Position numbers and translations under genes: made by a program. A model generated the notes under the pieces. It was not told the origin of the DNA and made no database searches. It saw nothing but the letters and a program-made list of their open reading frames with translations. A stretch of 41,802 nucleotides of DNA from Clostridiales bacterium. Lineage in GTDB: Bacteria > Bacillota > Clostridia > Christensenellales > Aristaeellaceae. Location: contig JAAYUF010000074.1 in the NCBI GenBank assembly GCA_012517815.1, forward strand, positions 1 through 41,802. The letters run 5' to 3'. Shown one piece after another: positions 1 through 8,293 of this stretch; positions within the stretch are counted from its first letter, which is position 1; the number at the start of each line of letters is the position of its first letter.

Positions 1-3
1 CCC

Positions 4-209
4 AGCTGCAAAGGGCACCGAAGGTTTCCAAAGGGCGAGCGGAAAGCCCTTTGGTGCGCCCGCAGGCGCATCCCCCTGCCAGCGCCGCACAGGCGCAAAA
101 GAGAGCAGTCTAGCTGCAAGGGCACCGAAGGTTCCCAAAGGGCGAGCGGAAAGCCCTTTGGTGCGCCCGCAGGCGCATCCCCCCCTGCCCGCGCCGCACA
201 GGCGCAAAA
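4..209. repeat. Two direct copies of a ~97-bp structured repeat
   Basis: Copy 1 spans about 4-100 and copy 2 about 112-209, nearly identical apart from a few single-base differences. Each copy holds two hairpins: CCAAAGGGC pairing with GCCCTTTGG (28-36 with 46-54 in copy 1), and TGCGCC-cgca-GGCGCA (55-70 in copy 1). The array lies downstream of the minus-strand kinase gene and may continue beyond the left edge. It could be stacked terminators, a repeated structured RNA, or a dispersed intergenic repeat of this genome; the sequence alone does not decide. Confidence 0.75.
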
Positions 210-262
210 AAAAGAAGCCCCCCGCACGGGCAAAAGGGGTGCAGGGGCCCCAAAGCCCCTGC
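209..262 (-). terminator. Putative terminator of the kinase/regulator operon
   Basis: On the minus strand, just past the kinase stop, GCAGGGGC pairs with GCCCCTGC (241-248 with 255-262). A weaker outer stem (GCGGGC with GCCCGT) follows, and then a run of eight T residues around 206-213. The layout fits a branched intrinsic terminator. The distance between stem and T-run is longer than usual. Confidence 0.5.
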
Positions 263-290
263 CCGCAAGCAGAGGCGGTTCCTCTGCTCC

Positions 291-2078
291 CTAGTAGTTG
301 GGATTGTGCCCCAGTTCCTCCTCGTCGTAGACGAGGGGGATGCCGATGGACACCAGCGTGCCTTCGTTTTCGCGGCTTTCGATGGATAAAACGGCGCGCT
401 CTCCGTAAATCAGGCGCAGGCGGTCGCGCACGTTGCGCATGCCGATGCCCGTGGCGGCGCGGCCGTCGCTCATGGGTTCGCTGGCGGGGCTTTGCAGGAT
501 CTGCTCCACAAGGCCCGCGGGCATGCCGCTGCCGTTGTCGCGCACGTCGATCACCAGCCGGCCGTCCGGCGTGTCCGTCGCGTTGATGGAAACCACGGCC
601 TCATCCTCGGCGGGGCGCACGCCGTGTACCAGCGCGTTTTCAATCACGGGCTGCAGGATCATCGTGGGGATGAGCGCCTCGGCGGCCGCGGGGGAGCAGG
701 TAAACGGCGTGGAAAGGGAGTTGCCGTGGATGTGGTGGTAGATGTGCGCGTACTGCTTCAGGCTGTCAAACTCACGCCGCACGGTGATGAAGCGCTTTTG
801 CATGTTGCCCGTGTTTTGGCGGAAAAACGCGGAGATGTGGCGCACCACGTCGCAGATTTCGTCGTTGCCGTCCAGCTTGGCCAGGGCGTTGACGGTTTCC
901 ATGGCGTTGTAGATGAAGTGCGGGTTGATCTGGGATTGCAGGGAGCGGTACTTGTACTCCAGCATTTCGTACTCGGCCTTGCTCTTGCGGTTTTCCTCCT
1001 GCACCACGCGGGCCAGCAGCTCGCGGGTTTGGGCGATCATGCGGTTGAAATGGGCGGCCATCTGGCCGATTTCGTCCCCGGCCTCGATGGGCACGGTCAG
1101 GTCCATGTTGCCGGCGGAAACCTCGTCCATGGATTTTACCAGCAGGCGCATCTGGCGGGTCATGCGCTGGGTAACGGCCATCACGGCCAGCGCGCCCAGC
1201 AGGATGCCAAGCATCCCCACGATCAGCCCGGTGCGGATCACAGCCTGGCTGACGCTGTTGAGCGTCGCCTTGGGCAGGAAGCCCACGGCCGTCCAATTCT
1301 CGCCGCGCTGGATGGAAACGGCGTAGGGATCGCCGACCTTCACTTCCGTGAGGTTCGCCTGGGCGGCGGTTTCGGCGGCGGCGGCCAGCGCCTCGTCGCT
1401 CCCGCCGATGATATCGATGGTGTGGCCGTCCGCGTCCAGAAAAACGACCGTGGAGTTGAGGCTGCCGTTGTGCGTGCCCAGGCCGGCCAGCATATCGCGG
1501 CGGATGCGCGCCACCATCTTGCCCACGTGGCGGATGGGGGAGAGGTTATACACATCGCGCACGAGGTAGACCTCCCCGCCCGCGCCGCGCGTCCACAGGG
1601 CGCGGCCGTAAGTGTTGTTCCCGTAGGGCTCGCTGTTTAGAAGCGCGGAAGCCGCCGCCACGAAGTCCTCCTGCGCGAAGGAGTTTGTAAACGAGAGTCC
1701 CCCGTCCAGCCGCACGTAGAGCGAATCGTAGAAGGATTGCGTGGTGATCATCTGGTTGATGGCGTACAGCAGGCTTTGCGCGTTCTGGTAATAGCCCTGC
1801 TCATCCTGACGGAGGTTGCGCATGGCGTACATCTGGGAGGACACGCCCTTGCCGGACGCCATGGTGAGTAGTTGCTGCGCGGCGGCGGAGGTGCCGTCCG
1901 AAAAGCTCATGAGCACCTGCTCGGTCAGCAGGTTCAAATGCGCCATCTTGTCCATCAGCACCTGCCGGGACGCGGTCAGCGTCAGGGTGAGCGTGATCAT
2001 CCCCACCACGGCCACGATGGTCACGGAGTACAAAAGGATCATCTTCACGCGGTAGGGCATGCCGTGAAAACGCGCCAT
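291..2078 (-). CDS. Sensor histidine kinase, LytS/YesM type (HAMP + His_kinase + HATPase)
   Basis: Membrane sensor kinase, about 595 residues. One TM helix (about 14-36) is followed by an extracellular sensor region of about 240 residues, a second TM (about 282-304) and a HAMP linker. The His_kinase domain carries QINPHFIYN, with phosphoacceptor His387. The ATPase domain shows the N-box IENALVHG, the DNGSGM box and GIGMRNVRDRL. This is the YesM/LytS architecture usually paired with AraC-type YesN regulators, as here: the start overlaps the regulator stop (TGATG). I prefer ATG at 2078, which lies 8 nt after GGAGG, over a GTG one codon upstream (2081). It probably senses a sugar or sugar-bound binding protein and controls the importer encoded upstream on the same strand. 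The ligand cannot be read from the sequence. Confidence 0.93.
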   Translation of the reverse strand: MARFHGMPYRVKMILLYSVTIVAVVGMITLTLTLTASRQVLMDKMAHLNLLTEQVLMSFSDGTSAAAQQLLTMASGKGVSSQMYAMRNLRQDEQGYYQNAQSLLYAINQMITTQSFYDSLYVRLDGGLSFTNSFAQEDFVAAASALLNSEPYGNNTYGRALWTRGAGGEVYLVRDVYNLSPIRHVGKMVARIRRDMLAGLGTHNGSLNSTVVFLDADGHTIDIIGGSDEALAAAAETAAQANLTEVKVGDPYAVSIQRGENWTAVGFLPKATLNSVSQAVIRTGLIVGMLGILLGALAVMAVTQRMTRQMRLLVKSMDEVSAGNMDLTVPIEAGDEIGQMAAHFNRMIAQTRELLARVVQEENRKSKAEYEMLEYKYRSLQSQINPHFIYNAMETVNALAKLDGNDEICDVVRHISAFFRQNTGNMQKRFITVRREFDSLKQYAHIYHHIHGNSLSTPFTCSPAAAEALIPTMILQPVIENALVHGVRPAEDEAVVSINATDTPDGRLVIDVRDNGSGMPAGLVEQILQSPASEPMSDGRAATGIGMRNVRDRLRLIYGERAVLSIESRENEGTLVSIGIPLVYDEEELGHNPNY

Positions 2079-3598
2079 CACTCTGCCCTCCGGTTGCGGT
2101 ATTCGGTCGGGGTCATGTGCTCGATGCGCTTGAAGGCGTTGTAGAAGCTGATGTAGTTGCCGTAGCCCACGGCGCGGGCCACCTCGTCCACCAGAATGCG
2201 CGGATCGGCCAGCATCGTGCGCGCGACGCCCATCTTGGCGGCCAGCACGTGCTCGTGAAAGGTGACGCCCGTTTCCTTGCGGATCAGCGCGGACAGGTAG
2301 TTGCTGCTCACGCAGAGCTTTTCCGCTACGTCGCCCAGGCTTAGCCCCTCGATGGCGTGCAGGCGGATGTATTGCAGGGCGTTGCGCGTAAGCAGGGATT
2401 GCGTGGAGCTTTCCCGCTGGTCGCGCGCCTCGCGCAGCGCCGTGCAGACCTTGATCAGGCAGGCTTTGGCGTCCTCGGCGTTGCTGATGAACCAGGTTTC
2501 AAACAGTGAGGCGTGAATTTTCTCGTCCAGCGGCAGGGGGAACTTCTTGCGCAGGGCCATGGCGTACAGCGTGACCATCGCGCGCAGGTTGCTGTACTGC
2601 TTGCCGCTCTGCTCGGCGATCACGGCGGCCGCCTCGGCGGCGGATTCGTCGCTCAGGTCGGCCTTTTCCAGCAGCTCGTCGATTTTGCGGTACATCTCGG
2701 CCACGCGCTCGTTGGGGCGGTGCTCCTCTTCTTCCTGATAGAAGTTGCTGCGCGTGGTGTTTTTCCCCAGCGCGATTTCCCACAGCGCCTGGCGCGCCTG
2801 ATGGTAGGCGCAGCGGATGGCGTGCTGGGATTCGCCCAGCTTGCTGATGCCGATATGCGCCGGGGTCACGAGCTCTGCGTTGATGGCCTCGGCCGCGCGG
2901 TCAGCCTCGTCGCGCCAGCCCTCGCCGGCGTCGGGCTTGGTGACGAACACCACCACCGCGTCGTACAACAGCAGGGTTACGGCCTCCATCTTCAGGCGCG
3001 CGAGCACCGCGTCGATGCGGTTGAGCATGGCGTGGGAGTAGACGCGCTCGTCGTGTAGCTGGATCACCATGATGTAATAGGCGGCGAAGTGGAGCCCCAC
3101 GTCCGCCAGCATGTCGCGCACGCCCTGCCCGCGCTGGCTGTCGTTGGTCAAAAGGAGCAACAGCTGCGCGCGCCGCCGGAGCGTCAGGGCCTGCTCCAGC
3201 GCGACATCCGCCTCCAGCTTGCGGCGGGTCATGGCGGCGGCGCGGCGGATGGCGCGCTCGACCTCCTCGTTGTCGATGGGCTTGAGGATATAGTCAAACA
3301 CCGACAGCTTGATGGCGCGGCTGGCGTACTGGAACTGATCGTACCCCGTGATGATGATGATTTTGCAGTCGGGCAGATGCTGACGGATCTCGGTGACCAT
3401 ATCCAGCCCGTCCAGGCGGGGCATGCGGATATCGGTAAGCACAATGTCCGGCGATTCCCTGAGGATCATCCGGCGGCCGCTCTCCCCGTCGCTTGCGGCG
3501 CCCGCCACCACGCAGTCCAGCGCGTCCCAGCGGATGGTTTCCCGGAGCGAGCGGACCGTGGCGGGGTTGTCTTCCACGATGATCACTTTCAGCGGCAT
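2078..3598 (-). CDS. Response regulator, YesN type (receiver + AraC HTH)
   Basis: Cytoplasmic two-component response regulator, 506 residues. The N-terminal receiver domain has the acidic pair EDN (9-11), phosphoacceptor Asp56 in DIVLTDIRMP and the conserved Lys in LKPID. A middle region of about 250 residues is typical of YesN proteins. The C-terminal AraC/XylS double helix-turn-helix ends in SFYNAFKRIEHMTPTEYR. The start chosen is ATG at 3598, 6 nt after GGAG; the frame is open further upstream, but those codons lie in the promoter at 3651-3679. The next gene is the cognate kinase. Likely role: phosphorylation-dependent activation of the sugar importer operon at 3,724-6,864. Confidence 0.93.
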   Translation of the reverse strand: MPLKVIIVEDNPATVRSLRETIRWDALDCVVAGAASDGESGRRMILRESPDIVLTDIRMPRLDGLDMVTEIRQHLPDCKIIIITGYDQFQYASRAIKLSVFDYILKPIDNEEVERAIRRAAAMTRRKLEADVALEQALTLRRRAQLLLLLTNDSQRGQGVRDMLADVGLHFAAYYIMVIQLHDERVYSHAMLNRIDAVLARLKMEAVTLLLYDAVVVFVTKPDAGEGWRDEADRAAEAINAELVTPAHIGISKLGESQHAIRCAYHQARQALWEIALGKNTTRSNFYQEEEEHRPNERVAEMYRKIDELLEKADLSDESAAEAAAVIAEQSGKQYSNLRAMVTLYAMALRKKFPLPLDEKIHASLFETWFISNAEDAKACLIKVCTALREARDQRESSTQSLLTRNALQYIRLHAIEGLSLGDVAEKLCVSSNYLSALIRKETGVTFHEHVLAAKMGVARTMLADPRILVDEVARAVGYGNYISFYNAFKRIEHMTPTEYRNRRAE

Positions 3599-3650
3599 GG
3601 CGGCTCCTTTCGCGGCTGTTCGTTTGTCAACGGCGGATATCTGTGCCGCC

Positions 3651-3679
3651 ATTATAACAAAAAAGCGGATGATTCACAA
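3651..3679 (-). promoter_or_regulatory. Sigma-A-like promoter of the regulator/kinase operon
   Basis: Minus strand: -35 TTGTGA (3674-3679), 17-bp spacer, -10 TATAAT (3651-3656). The -35 and spacer lie inside the terminator hairpin of the upstream transporter operon, so termination and initiation share the same DNA. Transcription would begin near 3644, leaving a leader of about 45 nt before the ATG at 3598. Confidence 0.65.
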
Positions 3680-3686
3680 TCCGCTT
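3657..3686 (-). terminator. Intrinsic terminator of the sugar importer operon
   Basis: Minus strand, 38 nt after the last permease stop: AAGCGGAT pairs with ATCCGCTT (3679-3686 with 3663-3670), an 8-bp stem with an 8-nt loop, followed directly by TTTT and G. This is a classic rho-independent terminator. Confidence 0.85.
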
Positions 3687-3723
3687 GCGGGGCCGTGCTA
3701 CGCGGGAAAGGCGACCGTTCCGG

Positions 3724-4617
3724 TCAGCCTTTCACCGCGCCGGACATGATGCCCGATACGATGTATTTCTGGGTGCTCAGGTACAGGATCAGGATGGGGA
3801 TCATCGCCAGCATGAAGAAGGCGAAAGCGAGGTTCAGCTCCGTCATGTTTTCCCCGAAGTAGACGATCTGCGCCAGCGGGAGCGTGCGGCTCTCGTCGCT
3901 GCGCAAAAGCACCACGGCCACGCTGTAATCGTTCCACACAAACAGGGTGTTGAGCACGATCTGCGTCATGTTCACGGGCGTCATCAGCGGGAACACGATG
4001 CTCCAGAAGGTTCGGAACTTGCCGCAGCCGTCGATGGCGGCGGCCTCCTCCATGTCCCTTGGGACGGACTTGACAAACCCCGTGACCGTGAGCACGCTGA
4101 TGCTCACCTGAAAGCCGCTGCGGGCGAGGATGAACCCCAGGTTGCTGCTGGCCAGCCCGGCGCTGTAGATATTGACGTACAGCGACAGCATGATGCACTG
4201 AAACGGAACCAGAATGCCGCTGATGAACAGGGCGTACATGATCTTGTAGAACTTGCCGCTGTTGCGCGCCAGAACGAAGCTGGCCATGGAGGTGGTCACC
4301 AGCAGGATCAGCACCGTGGGGACGGTGGTGATCAGGCTGTTTTGAAAGCCGATGCCCACGTACTTGTTTTCGCGGATCACGCGCAGGTAGTTTTCAAACG
4401 TGGGAGCACTGGGCCACGCGAGGCGGGTGAGGCTGATATCGGAATGGCTTTTGATGGAGTAGAGAAAGCTGATGTAGAAGGGCACCAGCACCATCGCGGT
4501 GACCGCGAGCACAAACAGCACCCGCAGCGCCGCGGCGGCGAGCGCCTTCGCGCGGCTGCGCCCGGCTTCGCGGCCGAAGTTTTGCACGGTGGTGGGGCAA
4601 TAGCTGGTTTGGGCCAT
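3724..4617 (-). CDS. Carbohydrate ABC transporter permease (MalG-like)
   Basis: Inner subunit of a family-1 sugar importer, 297 residues with six predicted membrane helices. The binding-protein-dependent transport motif (EAA loop), which contacts the ATPase, reads EEAAAIDGCGKFRTFWSIVFP, and the protein ends in the typical SGIMSGAVKG. The start ATG overlaps the stop of the upstream permease (TAATG), indicating translational coupling. It pairs with the MalF-like permease at 4,617-5,510 and the binding protein at 5,599-6,864. No ATPase gene is present, so a shared MsmX/UgpC-type ATPase is expected elsewhere. The substrate is unknown. Confidence 0.93.
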   Translation of the reverse strand: MAQTSYCPTTVQNFGREAGRSRAKALAAAALRVLFVLAVTAMVLVPFYISFLYSIKSHSDISLTRLAWPSAPTFENYLRVIRENKYVGIGFQNSLITTVPTVLILLVTTSMASFVLARNSGKFYKIMYALFISGILVPFQCIMLSLYVNIYSAGLASSNLGFILARSGFQVSISVLTVTGFVKSVPRDMEEAAAIDGCGKFRTFWSIVFPLMTPVNMTQIVLNTLFVWNDYSVAVVLLRSDESRTLPLAQIVYFGENMTELNLAFAFFMLAMIPILILYLSTQKYIVSGIMSGAVKG

Positions 4618-5510
4618 TACATCTCCACCTCCCTTTTGCGCAGGATGGTTGTCACAATGTTGGTCAGCAGCACCAGCACCAGCGTGAGCATGATGGCGCC
4701 GGCCTGGCCCACGCCCGCGCGGGCGTTGCCGAAGATGTATTCGTACACGAACACGGCGGTGGTTTTGGCCGTTTTCATGTTGATGACCATCTGGGAGTAA
4801 TCAAAGCACCGCAGGCCCCAGGAAAGCAGCAGGGTCACGTTGGCGGTGAAGGCGGGCACGATCATGGGCACCGTGATGTGGCGCAACTCGTGCCATGCGT
4901 TGGCGCCCTCCACGCGGGCGGCTTCATAGTATTCCAGCGGCACCGACTGCAGCGCGGCGATGTAGATGAGCATGCAGTAGCCCATGTCCCGCCAGATGGC
5001 GATCAGCGCCAGGCCGTAGATCACCTGCGAGGAGATGCCCAGCGGGCTGGGCGAGCCGGTCAGCGGGGTGAGGATATCGGTGTACACATAGCTCCATACC
5101 TTGGTGGAGGCGACCAGCGACACCGTGAAGGGCATGAACAGCAGCGTGCGTACGATGTTGTTGAACCGCCCGGTTTTCCACAGCATCAGCGCGAGGGACA
5201 GGCCCAGCACGTTTGCGCCTACGATATACACGGCGGTGAATTGCGCGGTGTGCATGAAACTATCCTGAAAGGACGCGCTTTTGAGCAGCTTGAGGTAGTT
5301 GTCCATGCCCACGAAGTTCCAGCTGCTGGCGAAGATCGCCTTCTTATCCGTAAAGGAAACCGGGATGCTCTGCAAAAACGGGATGAGCACCACGTAGGCG
5401 AACAGCAGGAACGCAGGCAGCATGAACAGGATATTGGCGCCGTGCTCGCGTAGGGCGTAGCGGGACAGGGTCGGTTTCCGATCCAGGCGAGCCGGGGGTT
5501 GGATGGTCAT
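4617..5510 (-). CDS. Sugar ABC transporter permease (MalF-like)
   Basis: Membrane subunit, 297 residues. Six helices begin at the ILFMLPAFLLFAYVVLIPF segment near residue 27, and the EAA loop is YEAARVEGANAWHELRHITVP. The start chosen is ATG at 5510, preceded by AGGAG at a good distance. The open frame reaches 5657, but that extension crosses the hairpin at 5538-5570 and has no family-like sequence. It ends in the ATG of the partner permease. It forms the importer channel with that protein. Confidence 0.92.
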   Translation of the reverse strand: MTIQPPARLDRKPTLSRYALREHGANILFMLPAFLLFAYVVLIPFLQSIPVSFTDKKAIFASSWNFVGMDNYLKLLKSASFQDSFMHTAQFTAVYIVGANVLGLSLALMLWKTGRFNNIVRTLLFMPFTVSLVASTKVWSYVYTDILTPLTGSPSPLGISSQVIYGLALIAIWRDMGYCMLIYIAALQSVPLEYYEAARVEGANAWHELRHITVPMIVPAFTANVTLLLSWGLRCFDYSQMVINMKTAKTTAVFVYEYIFGNARAGVGQAGAIMLTLVLVLLTNIVTTILRKREVEM

Positions 5511-5537
5511 CACAATCAGCTCCTGCTCCGTGGTGGC

Positions 5538-5570
5538 GGCCGCCTGCCGCGACAGGCGCGGCAGGCGGCC
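5538..5570 (-). terminator. Intercistronic hairpin between binding protein and permeases
   Basis: A perfect 14-bp inverted repeat (5538-5551 with 5557-5570) with a 5-nt loop and no following T-run. It sits between the binding-protein stop and the first permease. Such stem-loops usually stabilise the upstream mRNA or attenuate read-through, so that binding protein is made in excess over permease. The second importer of this window has an analogous hairpin at 21,723-21,753. Confidence 0.75.
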
Positions 5571-5598
5571 GGGGTACGCTAAGCAACCGGGTTGGGCG

Positions 5599-6864
5599 TC
5601 AGTTGAGCGCGATGACCTCGTCAAAGGCTTTCTGCAGGTTTTCCAGGCACTGGTCAATGGTCATGCCGCCGCCGGTGAGGGTGCTTTCGGCATAGGCGGT
5701 CAGCTCGGTGCGCCACGCGGTGGTGAAGGCGCTGCTGAAGGGCTTGGTGAAATCGCCGTAGTGGGCGATGTTGCCGGAGCCCTTGATTTCCGCGAGGGTC
5801 TTGACCAGGGGCAGGAGCTTGTCGGAGGTGACGCCGGTCAGCAGCGGCATCTGGCTCATTTCGGACCAGGCCACGCCTTCGGTGATCCAGTATTCCATGA
5901 AGTTGAGGGCCACGTCGCTGTTTTCCGCCTGGGGGTTGACCATGAAGGCCTGGTCGACCTGCACGTTCATCTTGGCGGAGCCGTTGTCGTCGATGGGCAC
6001 GACGAAGAAGCCGACTTCGAAGGCGGGGTTCTTCTTGAGCATATCGCCGATGGACCAGGTGCCGTCATAGCGCATCGCGGCGCCGCCGGCGGCGAACACT
6101 TCAAGGCCCATATCCTGGGTGTTGCTCATATCGTCGGTGCGGGGGGCGACCATGCGGGCGGTCCAGTTCGTAAGCGCTTCGGCGAAGTAGGGGTAATCGG
6201 TGAACTTCGCTTCGCCCTTCATGAGCTTCTGGAACACATCGTTGTTGCCGGCGGCCAGCGCGCGCGGCCACACGGTGTTGCGCATTTCGATATCGCCGTA
6301 CACGGCGTCGCCGAAGCTGCGCACGTAGGGATCGATGCCCGCGTCGATCAGCTTCTGCTGCAGGGCGTTGAGCTCGGTTAGGGTGGTGGGCACTTCCAGG
6401 CCCTGCTCGGCGAAGATGGTCTTGTTGTAGAAAATGCCCCAGGTTTTAAAGTCGATGGGGAAGCCGTAGATCTTGCCGCCCGCGGATACGTCGCCCAGAT
6501 CGCCGTGGGGTAGGTTCAGGCTCTTGATCACGGCGTTGTCCGTGAGATCCATCACGAAGCCCTCGGTTACCAGATCGGGATACAGGCCCGGGTTGCCCAT
6601 GATGATGTTGGGCTGATCGCCGGAGGAGAGCGCCGTGGACAGCTGCGGGAAGTAGTCCGTGCCCTGGTTGTAGTAGATGTTGGTGAAAGTGACGTTGGGG
6701 TGGGCCGCGGTGTAGGCCTCCTCGATCGCCACGAGGCCGGCCTGCTTGGTGGCCTGCGCCATGTAGTGGAACACGGTGATGTTCACCGGGCTTTCCGCGG
6801 AAGCGATGGTGACCATCGAGATGAGCAGCGTCAGGGCCAGTAGCGTCGCCAAGATTTTTTTCAT
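5599..6864 (-). CDS. Extracellular sugar-binding protein (ABC family 1)
   Basis: Substrate-binding subunit of the importer, 421 residues. The N-terminal signal peptide (KK, then a hydrophobic core, then SMVTIASA-ES) has a type I cleavage site near residue 23 and no lipobox cysteine. The mature part has the SBP_bac_1 pattern: ITVFHYMAQATKQAG near the start, GGKIYGFPIDFKTWGIFYNK in the middle, and AAMRYDGTWSIGDM later. The start ATG follows AAGGAGG. First gene of the operon; the permeases follow after a strong hairpin. The missing lipid anchor is odd for a single-membrane cell. Substrate unknown. Confidence 0.93.
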   Translation of the reverse strand: MKKILATLLALTLLISMVTIASAESPVNITVFHYMAQATKQAGLVAIEEAYTAAHPNVTFTNIYYNQGTDYFPQLSTALSSGDQPNIIMGNPGLYPDLVTEGFVMDLTDNAVIKSLNLPHGDLGDVSAGGKIYGFPIDFKTWGIFYNKTIFAEQGLEVPTTLTELNALQQKLIDAGIDPYVRSFGDAVYGDIEMRNTVWPRALAAGNNDVFQKLMKGEAKFTDYPYFAEALTNWTARMVAPRTDDMSNTQDMGLEVFAAGGAAMRYDGTWSIGDMLKKNPAFEVGFFVVPIDDNGSAKMNVQVDQAFMVNPQAENSDVALNFMEYWITEGVAWSEMSQMPLLTGVTSDKLLPLVKTLAEIKGSGNIAHYGDFTKPFSSAFTTAWRTELTAYAESTLTGGGMTIDQCLENLQKAFDEVIALN

Positions 6865-6936
6865 GCCTGGGTTCCTCCTTCATTCTGGGTACGTGAACCG
6901 GGCGCTCCGCACGGGGAATGCCCGTTGTTTGCGTTC

Positions 6937-7021
6937 AGTATACACAGACGGGCGCGGGGTGGGTATCTATTAACCTTGTTAATTCCTATCAGAATTCACC
7001 ATTTTGGTCGATTTTCGACCA
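6937..7021 (-). promoter_or_regulatory. Importer promoter with upstream palindromic operators
   Basis: Minus-strand -10 TATACT (6937-6942) has no recognisable -35, which suggests an activator-dependent promoter. Just upstream are two odd-centred palindromes: ATTAAC-ctt-GTTAAT (6969-6983) and TGGTCGA-ttt-TCGACCA (7005-7021). They are centred about 46 and 83 bp before the expected start of transcription. They are candidate binding sites for the YesN-type regulator or another sugar regulator. Confidence 0.45.
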
Positions 7022-7156
7022 GATTCGCCTTTTTGGGCCGGGGCGGCGGCCGGTAGCGGCGGGGGAACGTTGCGCAAGAGGGCTTGCCCTACCGCGGCGC
7101 AGGGGGCCGGCACGCTTGCGGCGGCACGCCCCGCTGCCAACAGCCAGCCGGCCGCC

Positions 7157-7185
7157 TTGAACGCCGGGCGCGGGTGTGTTATCCT
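7157..7185 (+). promoter_or_regulatory. Promoter of the radical SAM gene
   Basis: -35 TTGAAC (7157-7162), 17-bp spacer, -10 TATCCT (7180-7185). Transcription would start near 7192, which argues for the TTG start at 7219 rather than any start further upstream. Confidence 0.55.
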
Positions 7186-7218
7186 TGCAGGGATCATCCA
7201 TGCGGGAGGCGACGAGGG

Positions 7219-8124
7219 TTGGTATGCAATCTCTGCCCCAGACGGTGCGGCGCCCTGCGCACCGAAACCGAAGGGAACGGCTTTTGCGGCATGGGCACCC
7301 TGCCCGCCGTGGCGCGCGCCGCCCGGCATTTTTGGGAGGAGCCGTGCCTGAGCGGCACGCGGGGCAGCGGCGCCGTCTTCTTCTGCGGGTGTCAGCTGGG
7401 CTGCGTATTCTGCCAGAACGCCCCCATCAGCCGCGGCGGGCAACGGGGGCGCGCGGTGACGCCCCGGGCGCTCAGCGAGCTGTTTTCACGCGTGGAGGCG
7501 CTGGGCGTGCACAACCTGAACCTGGTAAGCGCCGCCCACGTCTGGCCGGCCGTGCTGGAAGCGCTGGCGCTCCGGCGGCCGGGCATCCCGGTGGTGTGGA
7601 ACTCCGGCGGCTATGAAAGCCCGGAAGCCATCCGGGCGATGCGCGGGCTGGTGGACGTGTTCCTGCCGGACCTCAAGTTCGCCAAGGCTTCCACGGCTCG
7701 GGAACTGGCCGCCGCGCCGGATTATTACGAGGTGGCGCTCGCGGCCGTCAAGGCCATGCGCGAACAGACCGGCGCGGCGGTATACGACGCGGACGGCCTG
7801 ATGACCGGCGGCACGCTGGTGCGCCATCTGGTGCTGCCCCTGCGTGTGGATGAAACGCTCACAATCCTGGACGCCGTCGCGCGGGAACTGCCCCCCGGCA
7901 CCCCCGTGAGCCTGATGCGGCAGTACACCCCCATGCCGAGCGTGACGGCCAAAGGGCTGGACCGACGGCTGACCGCCCGTGAGTACGCCCGCGCGCAGGA
8001 TCGGTATTTCGCGCTGGGGCTGGAGGGCTACCTGCAGGAACGCGAAGCCGCCACCCGCGCCTATACGCCCGCCTTTCTGGACGAGGAAAGCCTGAAGCTG
8101 CTGGACGGCCTGGAAACGCCGTAG
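7219..8124 (+). CDS. Radical SAM protein, PflX-like (putative pyruvate formate-lyase activase relative)
   Basis: About 301 residues. The N-terminus has CNLCPRRCG, a cysteine cluster usual in the PflX (COG1313) group. The radical SAM 4Fe-4S motif is CQLGCVFC within FFCGCQLGCVFCQN. Further conserved stretches are WNSGGYE and VFLPDLKFA, and SLMRQYTPMP near the end. The likely start is TTG at 7219, 9 nt after GGAGG and downstream of a promoter; the frame is open from 7084, but that stretch is unlike the family. Members are thought to activate a glycyl-radical or other enzyme, but the target is not established, and no glycyl-radical enzyme is nearby. It stands alone between minus-strand operons. 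Confidence 0.85.
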   Translation: MVCNLCPRRCGALRTETEGNGFCGMGTLPAVARAARHFWEEPCLSGTRGSGAVFFCGCQLGCVFCQNAPISRGGQRGRAVTPRALSELFSRVEALGVHNLNLVSAAHVWPAVLEALALRRPGIPVVWNSGGYESPEAIRAMRGLVDVFLPDLKFAKASTARELAAAPDYYEVALAAVKAMREQTGAAVYDADGLMTGGTLVRHLVLPLRVDETLTILDAVARELPPGTPVSLMRQYTPMPSVTAKGLDRRLTAREYARAQDRYFALGLEGYLQEREAATRAYTPAFLDEESLKLLDGLETP

Positions 8125-8293
8125 GGCATGTCGCCCTGAAGGGATGCCGTCGCCGTCGCGGCGGACCGGCTGTCAGGGCCGATGCGCCGGCTTCCGCTGA
8201 AGCCTCCTGGGCTCGCCGGTTCGCCGGCCGCCCCGCCCCATCCCGCCTGCTAACCTTGGGACCCGGCGGCACGGCCGCTTTGCATGGCGCGGG

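Noticed and set aside
492-1640. Plus-strand open frame of 382 codons opposite the sensor kinase
   Set aside because: It is antisense to a gene with intact kinase motifs and has no start signals.
6979-7443. Minus-strand open frame of 154 codons over the radical SAM start
   Set aside because: It has no binding site or family-like sequence and overlaps the radical SAM N-terminus with its cysteine motif.
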